Source: Bryoerythrophyllum caledonicum (lineage: Eukaryota > Streptophyta > Bryopsida > Pottiales > Pottiaceae). From it: a stretch of 64,000 nt of DNA. The notes under the pieces were generated by a model, which made no database searches, was not told the DNA's origin, and saw only the letters and a list, made by a program, of their open reading frames with translations. Below are positions 36,337 to 46,108 of this stretch, in pieces; positions within the stretch are counted from its first letter, which is position 1; each line of letters starts with the position of its first letter. Made by a program: the position numbers and the translations under genes. The stretch is taken from positions 9,006,291-9,070,290 of the forward strand of contig OZ020515.1 of assembly GCA_963971425.1 (NCBI GenBank), given 5' to 3'.

Positions 36337-36810
36337 TTAACCCCTGAAATCCTTGACAATTTCACTCCAAAAACACTTCAAAATTGTTAATTCTAGTGCA
36401 ATGAGTAAGGAAGGAACCAATTTTTTTTAATATAATTTTAACCATAGGATCTCAATTAAAACTTATTAAGTAACATACTCACAAATTTTCATCAACATTG
36501 ACCACACAGTTTGAAAGATTATAGTGTTTGATGTAGAAGAAACAATTCATTTTCTTCCTCACGTTGAGTAGATCAGTAGACTTTGACTTGACTTAATGTC
36601 CGAGTTCTGCACTATACAAGGTCAAATGTTTATACTATCACGTCGATCATGATTTTAGCTCTTTGTACACTAATTTTTAGTGATAGAGAAGGGGTGTAGA
36701 AAATTCAAAACAATTGTGCAAAGAGTAGAGGTTCAAAAAGTGTCAATTCACGTTTTAATTTTTTGGTGAACTTAATAAGTTTTAGAATGATAATCCAAAT
36801 GGTCAATATC
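36337..36810 (+). mobile_element. piggyBac-like element, left half, cut by a MITE
   Basis: TTAA-CCCCTGAAAT is followed by the 950-bp family interior until 'aatggtcaata', where the next element begins. The right half is not recovered on the other side. Confidence 0.6.
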
Positions 36811-37166
36811 GTAGGTGAACCTCTAGTTTGGCGTTTATGAATGAGAAAAATGCATGCCAAATTAAGTGGGAAATAAATAAATGAAAATTTCAAAATTGGA
36901 AAAACTATAATTAAGGGATTTTGTCACATGGAGAGACATCAAAGGGGAGTGGGTCTTGGAAAAGCCTTTGACCTTGATTTACATGCATGAGACCTTTGGA
37001 TTGGAACCCCGAGGTCTTAAATTCAACCTCGTGTCGCCATATGTTCTAAATATAGCAATCTATGCTTTCTTGCCAAAAACTACTTTATTATTTTGGATGC
37101 CAAACCGCCTTTTCTCACACTGATTAGGTATTCGGCATGGAGGTGCCGAACTAGAGGTTCACCTAC
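36811..37166. mobile_element. MITE with inverted ends of about 22 bp, 356 bp
   Basis: GTAGGTGAACCTCTAGTTTG at the left is inverted at the right as CGAACTAGAGGTTCACCTAC. It sits inside the preceding piggyBac-like copy. No target duplication could be settled by eye. Confidence 0.65.
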
Positions 37167-37524
37167 AATAAGCCTAATATGTCCATAGCACTTAGGCTAG
37201 AAGAATTGAATTAGTGCTCCCTTTCAAAAATAGATACTTCTAGAACAAGTAACTAGTACCGGATTTATGCCATATATCCATCAATCATTTATAAGATGTT
37301 ATGTTGTAAGTAGCAAATTGAGTTGTAGGTTAGTGAGACTACTGCTACCATGATAGTGGACGAGGCTTGTATGTGAGAGGTGAGCGGAGGGCGGAGAGCG
37401 GTGAGTAGAGAATTAAGTCTTGGACAGCGGTAAATATTTGAATATTCCCAAAATATTCGAATTATCTTTAGTAACTTGTTGAAACTTAAATTATTAATTT
37501 TTGGGACCTACAACCGTGGAATTA

Positions 37525-38526
37525 GGGCCGGTTTATACTTGGGGCCGGATTGAGGGCCGACCAGAACTCTCCAAGTTTCAACCAATAGGGTCTCTCAATC
37601 TCTCAAAATCCAACCCAAGAGCTTTATACTTGGGGCCGGCCTGAACTACATTTCATCCTACTTGTCGCCTTAGGTGGCATGGTTTTGGCGCCAAACCTTC
37701 TGGCCCCAAGGGAGCAATCGGGACGAGGTTTGGGTTGGCCCAAACTCCCATCTAGGGCCGGATTCGGTTCCTCCGTTGAATCCTTCAAATCCCTACCGTC
37801 AATTAATAAAAAAATTATTTTTTATTTTATTTTTTATTCTTCATTTTTTATTTTGAAAAAAATATTTTTTATTTCGAAAAAATAAATTTTTTTTTTGAAA
37901 AAAAAAAAAAATCGATTTTTTTTTTGTTTTTTTGTTTTTGAAAAAGTAAAAATACTCCTTCCTTTTGGATATACATCCAAAAAAAAGGGACTTGGTCAAA
38001 CAAAGTAAATAAAACATTTTTTTTCCAATAGTCAAAATAGGAAGAGGAATTAGAAGTTGCATATTTATGAAAAAAAACTCTCTTTTTTTTTTACCTTTAG
38101 AAAATAAGAGAAAAGGGGAAAAAAATATGAAAATAGAAAAAATACTCTTATTTTATTTATTTTTAAAATGTAGTAAGGAAAGAAAACACATAAAGTAAAT
38201 ATATGAAACCTATTTTTCATTAAACTAGGAAAGAAACAAAGACAAAAGCTTGACACATGTGCTTCTATAATTTTTAGTTGAGCCTTATGAAAATCTAAGA
38301 ATTTTTAAGATACTTAAAAATTGGAAATTTAGCCCTAGAATCCGGCTCCAACACTTTACATTGACTAGGGCCAAGAGGATGAATTTGAAATCCGGCCCTA
38401 GAATCCGGCCTCAATGCTTTACATTATCTGGGGCCGGATGGAAGAATTGGGGCCGGATTGAAGGCCGGATTGAAGGCAAATCCGGTCGGCCTTCCATCCG
38501 ACCCCAGGCCTACTGAAAATCGGCCC
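37525..38526. mobile_element. Harbinger-like element, 1002 bp, TTA duplication
   Basis: It starts GGGCCGGTTTATACTTGGGG and ends AAATCGGCCC, with TTA on each side (37522-37524 and 38527-38529). Subterminal GGGGCCGGATT words recur near both ends, as is usual for transposase-binding sites in this superfamily. The middle (37800-38200) is A/T homopolymer-rich and non-coding. Confidence 0.65.
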
Positions 38527-38709
38527 TTAAATTACTTGGGCTTTTCAAAGAGTGGATTACTTCCTTCCATTTTTGGCAGAATTGTCTTTCTTCTAGGTTT
38601 AGATGGCTGGATTTTTAGGACTTAAAAAACCATACGGACAATCTTCCCCTCCCTTTTGTTGCATAGTTTTAAGGTGTCGGAGGGCCATTGGTTTTTTACA
38701 ATTGTAGGG

Positions 38710-39162
38710 ATGGAGAGCACTAGTGAAGATGAGATTGTGTCTTTAGAAGATGCCTATATACCAGTAGGATTGCTAGAAGAATTGCTTAATGAGATTGATA
38801 GGGAAGAAGAGGATGTTGAGGCCAAAGACGAGGAGCAGGCTTAGAAAGGCAACGATATTGTGAACAATGTTAAGAGGACAGAAGTTGTAGTTATTGATTT
38901 GGAGACGAAGCCTATTCTGAATGAAGGTGATGGTGAGGACCAAGTTCCTCCAAAGATAGTCACGGCATATGATAATGTTGTTCCTCTCTAAGACATCAAT
39001 TGGTCGATGATTCCATTGGCAAAGAGGATGAGGGACGAAATAATCCCATACTCCACATTGCTCATTCTTGATTCAATGCGCATGACCATAAACTCTATTG
39101 GACCACCAAAAATAGGGCAACGGAGAGGCCCAGGGATGTTAACATCAAGAAATAAACCTTGA
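38710..39162 (+). pseudogene. 150-codon single-frame ORF with internal TAG and TAA
   Basis: ATG 38710 (just after an acceptor-like 'acaattgtag') opens a frame that ends at TGA 39160-39162 and is interrupted only by TAG (38842-38844) and TAA (38989-38991). The N-terminal 44 residues are acidic (MESTSEDEIVSLEDAYIPVG, then LLEELLNEIDREEEDVEAKD); the middle has VVVIDLETKPIL; the C-terminal third is hydrophobic then basic. Composition stays protein-like across both stops. The family is unrecognised. It is either a gene with two nonsense changes or an intact gene if UAR codes for Gln. Confidence 0.45.
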
Positions 39163-39359
39163 AACAAGGAATAGGAAGAGATTTGGATCCAGTACACGAT
39201 GTAACTTCGACATTGATAATAAAAATGATTATGAATGTATTGAGATAGAAAAATATACAAGAGATATAATAGTTGATTGAGACACCAAATTGATTGTGAC
39301 TCAAGTTCAAAATTTGAATTGCCAATTTCAAGGAAAATTACAATGCAGAAAGCTGGAAA

Positions 39360-39815
39360 ATAATTATGATAATGTAACGTCTTGGATCCTAAAGGGTACA
39401 CATCTAAAAATAGTTTGTGCATGAATGATAGGAAAAGAACATCGTCATGACCCTCTCGGTTCCGAGAAGGTACATACCGAAACATTGTTGGAATAACAAT
39501 TTACTAAAAGCACTTGGGATTCAAATTCAAAGCAAATGGTAGGGAAAACAAATTATCAAGTATCCTGGAGGAACCAAGGGGGTACACATCTAAAAATTGT
39601 TGCAGTACAATGTATATAAAAACTTAGATCAAGTACCCTCGCGGAACCGAGAGGGTATACATCAAAAAATAGTTGCAATACAATGTATGTGAATAAATAT
39701 AATCAAGTACCTTCTCGTAACCGAGATCATACACATCTTAAAATAGTTGCAGTACAATGTATGGAAAAATATGATCAAGCACTCTTTAGGAACCGAGAGG
39801 GTATGCATCAATAAA
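39360..39815. repeat. Tandem repeat of about 75 bp, four or more units
   Basis: Units share the blocks 'ggtacacatctaaaaat.gttgcagtacaatgtat' and 'gatcaagtaccctc.cggaaccgagagggta'. The central 'accctctcggttccgag' part is palindromic, so one unit looks inverted. Confidence 0.65.
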
Positions 39816-41005
39816 TAATAGTCAAAGACAAATTTCTATTCTAAATCTTGAGGTGTGATAGAATGCCGTTTATAAGAACTAATTTACCTTGTTGAAGCTA
39901 AACGAAGGTGCATGGATAAAGAAGTGAACGTTAGCTTGAAATTTACAAATATTCAAGAAAATGAGGAAGATATGTTTGCAGTAGGTGAAGGGTTCCGTCC
40001 TCAAAATTTGCTTATAGTCTTCTTAAAAGCATCACATGAACAGTTGGGGAAGGCGCTCACCGTGATTTTATAGGTTGTTACATCGGGGGAATTACCTTAA
40101 TAAAGGTTGATAATGCATCCAGAGCCAAGAGGTGGAACCATCCTCATTGAACGAATATGAGCTCTGATGGATGCAACAGATTCAATAGATCGCCTTTAAT
40201 TGGTATTAAATTTGGTGGAAGAACGCTTCACCATCTTCCCACTCCTCGTTGTAGGGTTTTCATCAGCATTTGAGGGCACAAAAACGGAGCTGAGGTCCAA
40301 AGGAGGCCTAGTAATTGCAAACAAACGTTTTGGAGATATTTGTTGTCAGAATCTACTTTCCACCTCAGAAGTCACTTAGAGTAATGAGAGCTTTAGTGGG
40401 ATAGTTTTTTTTGTTTTTGATTAGTTAGCTTTTGATATTTTATGTTTTTATTAGTTTTATCGATTGGCCATGCTAGTCTATTTTTTAAACAATAAAAGTG
40501 TTAAGGAAATGTTAAGAAATAACTTGATGAGGGAGAAAGAAAAGGTGTTTTAGAAACCACCGACGAAATGTGAGGGATGGGTGTTTCTAAACATTCGGTT
40601 AAGACATGATAGGCTTATGGATATCCAGAACCGGACACGGGTCTAACGGATCTATTTGGAATCGGGGAAAAATAATGGTCATCTGGAGACTATAAATAAC
40701 TGCCGGAGGACAAGTGTTAGACCTTTCTTGTTCTTCTTTTGTTGTTTTGTGTTTTGAGAGGATAGTGCCAGAAGGTGCAATTATCAAGGGCCACGATTGT
40801 AGTAAGCGACTGTGTGAGGATTGAGATTAAGGATCCGACTGTGGAACAATAGAAGTCTTTTGTGCGGGAGCAGGATCGGAACGGCGGAGAAGATGGTGAA
40901 GGCGTCGGGCAGCAAAGCCGATAGGGAGCTTATGATCAGTCTCCGGAATGTAGTTCCGGGGGTACCAGAGGACGTAAAGGACAAGAAAGTCCTCGACGCG
41001 GACTT
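39816..41005. other. Upstream/leader region of the next ORF
   Basis: Mostly non-coding. A TATAAATA at about 40690 and an A-T-rich leader precede an ORF at 40893-41030 (MVKASGSKADRELMISLRNV ... DLKRMGALG) that may join the following ORF by a 1-base frameshift. Confidence 0.35.
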
Positions 41006-41514
41006 GAAGCGGATGGGTGCTTTGGGCTAAGACTCTGAGAGAGCGGCCAAGGGGGTTTCGAGACAGGGTCATGGTGCGCGAGTTGTTCGTGGGGCACTCC
41101 AACAAATGGGACAATATGCTACGAGAGGATTTGAATCAGTGGACAACCGAGTTTTAGAGAGAGGTCTACGAATTCCTTGCCAAGGATTAAGGTACGTGCT
41201 TGTGGAGGGAGTCTTTTATAGAAGGGAAGTTCTCGAAGAAGGCTGAGCCTAAGGACGAATTCGCGGTAGCAGATTGTATAGATCCGGGAGCTAAGAGAGT
41301 GATGGAGCTTTAAGTACCGATTTTATATCGAGAAAGGCTTGTCAAGACAACCACCTTGTTGGCTAATACAATTCAGGGGTCCTATATCAGAGAATGGCTA
41401 GTAGCATGGGATGAAGTAATCCGGGAGGTATTGGAAAAGTTAGTAGCCGGGGTTGGAAGAACAAGGTCTTCCCCTATATCATACTATAAAAAAATGTTAT
41501 TTGTCTGTCCGTAG
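41006..41514 (+). pseudogene. Single-frame ORF with three internal TAA/TAG codons
   Basis: After a TGA at about 41003 one frame runs 169 codons to TAG 41512-41514, broken only by TAG 41155-41157, TAA 41188-41190 and TAA 41311-41313. The translation is coherent and helical (VMVRELFVGHSNKWDNMLRE, then SFIEGKFSKKAEPKDEFAVA and IREWLVAWDEVIREVLEKL). Five Trp codons are all intact. I do not recognise the family; the style resembles the ORF at 17571-19099 and a retroelement gag is possible. See the finding on stop codons. Confidence 0.45.
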
Positions 41515-42146
41515 GTCCGTAAGTCCGTTAGTTTGACGATTTTCCATCCTTACAGAGTCCGTCCACTCTTGTTATTGCCATACTTACACTACACTTTATG
41601 AGAGAACAATGATATTATCTTGAGTGACAGAGATATCAACAAGTGAGTTTGACTTGGGAAATCGATTTCAAGCCTTTTGGGTGATAATTTCAAGGTGTGC
41701 TAATATCAAGGGTGATATCGTCATTGATATTATCCTTTTGTCGAAAAAGGTTAGACTATTCTTGCTTCATTTCCCACTCTCGTGCTTTCCCATTCTTGCT
41801 TCTTTGTTGGCCCTCGGGCTTGACCCTTTTCACACTTGTCTCGTTGTTTTGACGAATAAAACCCGATCATTGGGTTTCTCATGAAACGACAAAATCCAAC
41901 GGGAACAGAAAGTGCTCAGAACTCTGGGAACCTGAGTTCGAACTTGAACTAACGGTTTTACATCCGGATGGCGACAAAGATATCATTCATCCAGGATCGG
42001 GATGTCAAATTCGGGTACTCGTCGCCCGGAGACGCAGATACGAGCTTTGACGCGCTTCGACGAATACCGACGACGGCCCCGTTAGCAACTTTGACCAAGA
42101 AACCAGCACGCTCTGGACAGTCAAAATCCTAAACTGCTCCAGCGCC

Positions 42147-42154
42147 ATATAAAG
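42147..42154 (+). promoter_or_regulatory. TATA box of the four-unit peptide gene
   Basis: ATATAAAG starts 225 bp upstream of the ATG at 42372, close to the 216-bp distance seen at the two three-unit genes. Confidence 0.55.
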
Positions 42155-42371
42155 CCGATGAAGCTTCACCAATTCCTCAAACACAACAGCTTCATTCCAT
42201 CTGATCTCAGCTACGTAGCAGACAGATCGCTTGTCCAGACTTTCAGTCGAGACTCGACGCTTCAACCTTTCCGGACATACTAAGCCATTTCTTGGGTCGA
42301 GATTTTTCATTCGAATCCGTGATATACATCCTAGCATAGCATTTTTGCATTCCTCGACAATCAGTCTTGCA

Positions 42372-42602
42372 ATGGCTGGTGAAGGCGACGGAGGGTCATC
42401 CAAGTGGAACCCGCCCTCGTACACCGGCGATTACGACGACTGCGAAGGGGACGGTGGCTCGTCGAGGTGGAGGCCTCCCTCGCATCACGCCGAGGGCGAC
42501 GGCGGGTCGTCCAGGTGGAAACCTCCCTCGCACTGCTGCGGATTCGACGTCAGCTGCGAAGGCGATGGAGGGTCGTCAAAGTGGAGGCCAGGAAAGTTCT
42601 GA
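42372..42602 (+). CDS. GDGGxSKWxPP peptide, four units (76 aa)
   Basis: ATG 42372 to TGA 42600-42602. Units in order are MAGEGDGGSSKWNPPSYTG, CEGDGGSSRWRPPSHHA, EGDGGSSRWKPPSHCCG and CEGDGGSSKWRPGKF. Between units are short Asp/Tyr/Cys/His-rich spacers (DYDD, CCGFDVSC). The first unit begins at residue 5, as in the other members, so I reject the 47-codon upstream in-frame extension. There is no signal peptide. Unlike the three-unit genes it has four Cys, all in spacers. The gene is GC-rich against AT-rich flanks. The last unit ends PGKF with no proline pair. Function is unknown; it is the longest member seen. Confidence 0.75.
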   Translation: MAGEGDGGSSKWNPPSYTGDYDDCEGDGGSSRWRPPSHHAEGDGGSSRWKPPSHCCGFDVSCEGDGGSSKWRPGKF

Positions 42603-43079
42603 GATCAAGCAACTTCTCAAAGAACATCTCTGTACAGCGAACCTCGAAACGAAACAAGAATCTCTGAATCTTCTCTTGAAGACCCGTACATTGCTGAAGC
42701 ATCGACCCTCGAAGTGTTGATCATTCCTTCAGCAAATTTGAGACTCTTGGTGATTTATTTTCCGGCGCGGTCATTCAGACTTGGTGAATTACCGCAGCCG
42801 AGAATTCCGACATTCGGAGTAGGAAGTAGAGTTACAGCGCTTACACACTTACCATTCTTTTGGGAGCCTGCATGCGAACCCCCAATACATAGATTAGTCA
42901 CATTCTTTGGGTCCAGGCCAATTCCGAATTGGTGATATACAGAGACCTTAATACCAGTGAAAACCATGTTATTACCAAATTGTCTCTGGTCCAACATGGT
43001 ATCTCTTGTAAATTCCGTCTTGGAATGCAATACATAAGTGGTCAAAGCACATTAGATCTGGTATTAGCAGTGCATAAAT

Positions 43080-43184
43080 GAGGTTGCATGCTGTACCAAG
43101 AATCTTAGCTGACATCCTTCTCTTTGCGGTGGATTAATGAGGATGCATGTTGTACCTATACTCTTTGCTGACTTCCTTCTGGTG
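43080..43184. repeat. Two-copy tandem repeat, about 58 bp
   Basis: Two copies of 'gaggttgcatgctgtacc...gctgac.tccttct' lie head to tail, the second at 43139-43184. They border arm B of the inverted duplication. Confidence 0.6.
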
Positions 43185-43613
43185 ATCATCTGGTGCATTG
43201 TCAATTTAAGGATTATCGTAAAATTTGAATTGTCACACACGGTCACATGATATGTGTCAGCTTGAACTAAAAATACAAAAATAAAAAATGTGTGGAATGA
43301 AGGCATTGTCTTGCCAGATTTACTTGCTATGCACATGACGTGCGATACAAATGTTCTCTTTAGAAAACACTACTCCAGATGATCATTCTCTACAAAATAG
43401 GAGTCTAATAGATTTCAATATCATGTACAGAAGAAGTCAATCCATCAGCTGCCATCAGGAAGCAGCTCGATATGCTTGTGCACACCGGAGATCGTCCAAC
43501 TAAACACATCCGGAAGCTGCTGCGAATTGGTGATGTCCGAAACCGATTGAGAACAACTTCCTGATCAGCATCCCCAGCTTCCAACTCGAAATGCTATGGT
43601 GTAAGCTCCTCCC

Positions 43614-43673
43614 TCACCTGATAGTACGTGGTGGGTTCCACTTCGAGTTCCCTCCATCTCCTTCGAAATCCGT
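43614..43673 (-). pseudogene. Arm B copy of the one-unit peptide, start codon lost
   Basis: It aligns base for base with 26168-26227. The codon at the start position is ACG, but the motif EGDGGNSKWNPPRTIR and the TGA plus splice-donor-like overlap (ATCAG|GTGAGG) are kept. In the frame upstream a TAG lies where arm A has a Tyr codon. Confidence 0.5.
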
Positions 43674-44651
43674 CCTCCACAGCTGGTAATTCTCAGGCAG
43701 GAAACCAAATGCGGTCTAATGATCTATCACGCCCAACTCTCATTCTGGAAATTGTTGCTGAAAGCCATATCTGGAGATGGTTGGCTTGACTGGCACGTTT
43801 GGAGGGAAAGTCGGCACCTGGGTGGTGGAGTGACGTTCCTGCACCACAGTTTATCACAGTTAAAGGGAATGCGCCAAAAAGGAGTGGACTCCACCTGAAA
43901 GGTTGAATCCTGAACATTCTTGGTGAGCAAGGAAGCGGAACGACCCCAGTTTCGCATGCGCGCAACAGGGAAGCTGCAAATTGTCGAGGGAATTCGTCAC
44001 GAAAAAGCCCGGGTGCCATTCATATCATGCCGAATTCCCACAGCCTAAAAGCTTGGAGGGGACCCCACCTCCAATTGACCCAAACTCCATCATGGCTTTA
44101 ACGTCCTCAGTCCTGCCTCTGGGTGGTGAAACTTCCCCTGAACTTCCCCCAAACTTCCCCCAAACTCCCTGTTGTTGATTTTTTCAAATTGAATGTCAAA
44201 GTAAAGCTCGTCTAAAAATCTCACTCAACCCTAGTTTTATAATCGAAGCCAATCACTTCCACCCTGGTCCTTGCTTGCGGGGCACCATTTTCTCCACCTG
44301 AGAAACTATTGGCTCAGTCAAGATAATTTACTCACCCTGTCGACATAATTCCCTCCTGATTCCTACAGAGTACGGACTCCGAAGTGTTTCTGTGTTTAAG
44401 CTTCCTACATCCTTTCACCAACACTTTCGTCGGAAGGCTCCCCCTCCGCTACCCCTGGAGGGAGCTCGTGTCAAACAAAACAAGTATGGTCGTCAAAGAA
44501 CGACACTGGTTCGCGTTGTTCTGCACGAATATTCACATCATGACTCCATCTTTGAATTAGCGTTCAATTCCTCAGCTGCGTCTGTAATCTCTACCTGTTT
44601 GTCTTGTCTGCCACGCCGCACAGGGTCCCATCTTAGACGCGTTCCAGGATG

Positions 44652-44658
44652 TATAAAT
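44652..44658 (+). promoter_or_regulatory. TATA box of the arm B peptide gene
   Basis: TATAAAT, 216 bp upstream of ATG 44868, conserved in sequence and spacing with arm A. Confidence 0.55.
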
Positions 44659-44867
44659 GAACACCTCGCCACAGGATTCAAAATATTCCTCATCAGCTTG
44701 AATCAGCTAGCTCGTTCTAAGCGCTCTTCAGGTGATCGTCGAGAGCAACTGGGCATTCATTCAGATTGTTGCTCACACCAGCATACAATTAGAATCTGAC
44801 AAAGTTACTTGTAGTGACTGCTCTAGAACTCATTGATTGCGGAAACATAGGCTCTTGTTGCAGCACA

Positions 44868-45047
44868 ATGGCTGCTCTCGGCGATGGTGGCGCATCCAAG
44901 TGGCGACCTCCGTCCAAGTCTCGGAGTCCTCTCGGCGATGGTGGCGCGTCGAAGTGGCGGCCTCCCTCGAAGGCCGCGCCGATGGGCGACGGCGGCTCTT
45001 CCAAGTGGAGACCTTTTTCAAGACGAGATTCAATAGCATTCAATTGA
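44868..45047 (+). CDS. GDGGxSKWxPP peptide, three units (59 aa), arm B copy
   Basis: ATG 44868 to TGA 45045-45047. The product is the same as that of 23713-23892 except for one residue in the tail (DSIAFN versus DSIAIN); other differences in the coding region are silent, for example CCC for CCT. Preservation of all three units in both arms, with only one replacement, supports selection on the protein. The preceding in-frame codons lack an ATG. A 5'UTR acceptor-like string 'cttgttgcag' sits four bases before the ATG in both arms, so an intron in the leader is possible. Confidence 0.75.
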   Translation: MAALGDGGASKWRPPSKSRSPLGDGGASKWRPPSKAAPMGDGGSSKWRPFSRRDSIAFN

Positions 45048-46108
45048 TCGAGAGAGACAACCAACACATCAGTACATCCAACGGAGCGGAAAATATCGCC
45101 TCTCGACCAAAGGCCCCGCAACCGATCCATACACTTCTTTGCTGAGAATTTCTTCCAGGAAAGAGACGAAGATTGATCCACCGGTGCGACAAGCATAGCA
45201 CTTATTGAAGGGCTGCCGGAATTCTTTCTCAAGAACATTGGCGACTTCAATACCCTTTTCGATCTTGAACCAGTGGATGCTTAGTGTTCACCGGTCGCGG
45301 GTTTAGTCTTACATGATTACCCTCACCCCATTTTTTTACAAACGATTTGGAGGACACACTGGCCGTGGTTTATTGAACCGCAGGGGCAGGGCCTACTTTG
45401 TATAGATTCAATTTGTACATCATATGATTCATAATTCTTGGTTGTAAGATACCGAGTCCGTGCGTGTTGCAAATCTCGTCTGCTGTGATTTAGCTCTAAC
45501 TTGACTCAGTTCATTTGTCATGGCGTTTTCTCCCCTTAAGGCAATACAGTTTAAAAAATAACGCCTCCTCAGCTTGGACGATGTATTTGTTTACTATTGT
45601 GCTTGGTTATATCTTCCAAGTTGAAGATAAGCTGCACTCGCGTTGCAGTGGGGATGAAGTTGCACGCACTCTGGTCACCCTTCATTCCAATGTAATTTTT
45701 CGAAGAACGTGGTTGAATCATCTGCCACTGGATGTCCGTCCTCATAAAATTGTGGTCATCAGGATCTCTGCCGGTAATTCTGACGAGGAATTCTAGCTAG
45801 TAGCAAAGAAGAATGTTCCCTGCCAAACTAAGGATTATTCGTTTCGAGATGAGCATGTTCTCTTGACCGAACAGTCATGTTCGTGTTGAAAGTGTTCCAG
45901 CTTTTGATTCATCCGACTCTACCGACTCGTACTGTGTGGAAGTCAGTCCAGTGCGAAGTATTGTTGATCGTAAACCGTGTTTCCACTGCACCACTGCTCG
46001 TGCAGCCTCCACAAGCCAGGAAAGTCAATCCACAAGTTGGTGGACCCAGAGAGGCAGGGTAATCAGGTGACCTGTAAATTTAGTGAAACCTTTTTTCAGT
46101 TTAACCCT

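Larger units (their letters stand above)
43196..46104. repeat. Inverted duplication, arm B (about 2.9 kb)
   Basis: Opposite-orientation counterpart of 22639-26646, lacking the 1.1-kb insertion. It ends at TTAA 46101-46104, immediately before a piggyBac-like element. About 16.5 kb separates the two arms. Confidence 0.85.

Noticed and set aside
37841-38256. Lys/Phe-rich ORFs
   Set aside because: Translations of A/T homopolymer runs inside a MITE.
42231-42371. 47-codon N-terminal extension of the four-unit peptide
   Set aside because: The extension lies in the leader downstream of the TATA box, and the family starts four or five residues before the first unit.
44392-44799. 135-codon ORF upstream of the arm B peptide gene, with an arm A counterpart
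   Set aside because: It spans the TATA box and leader; its N-terminus differs between arms and it has no recognisable domain.
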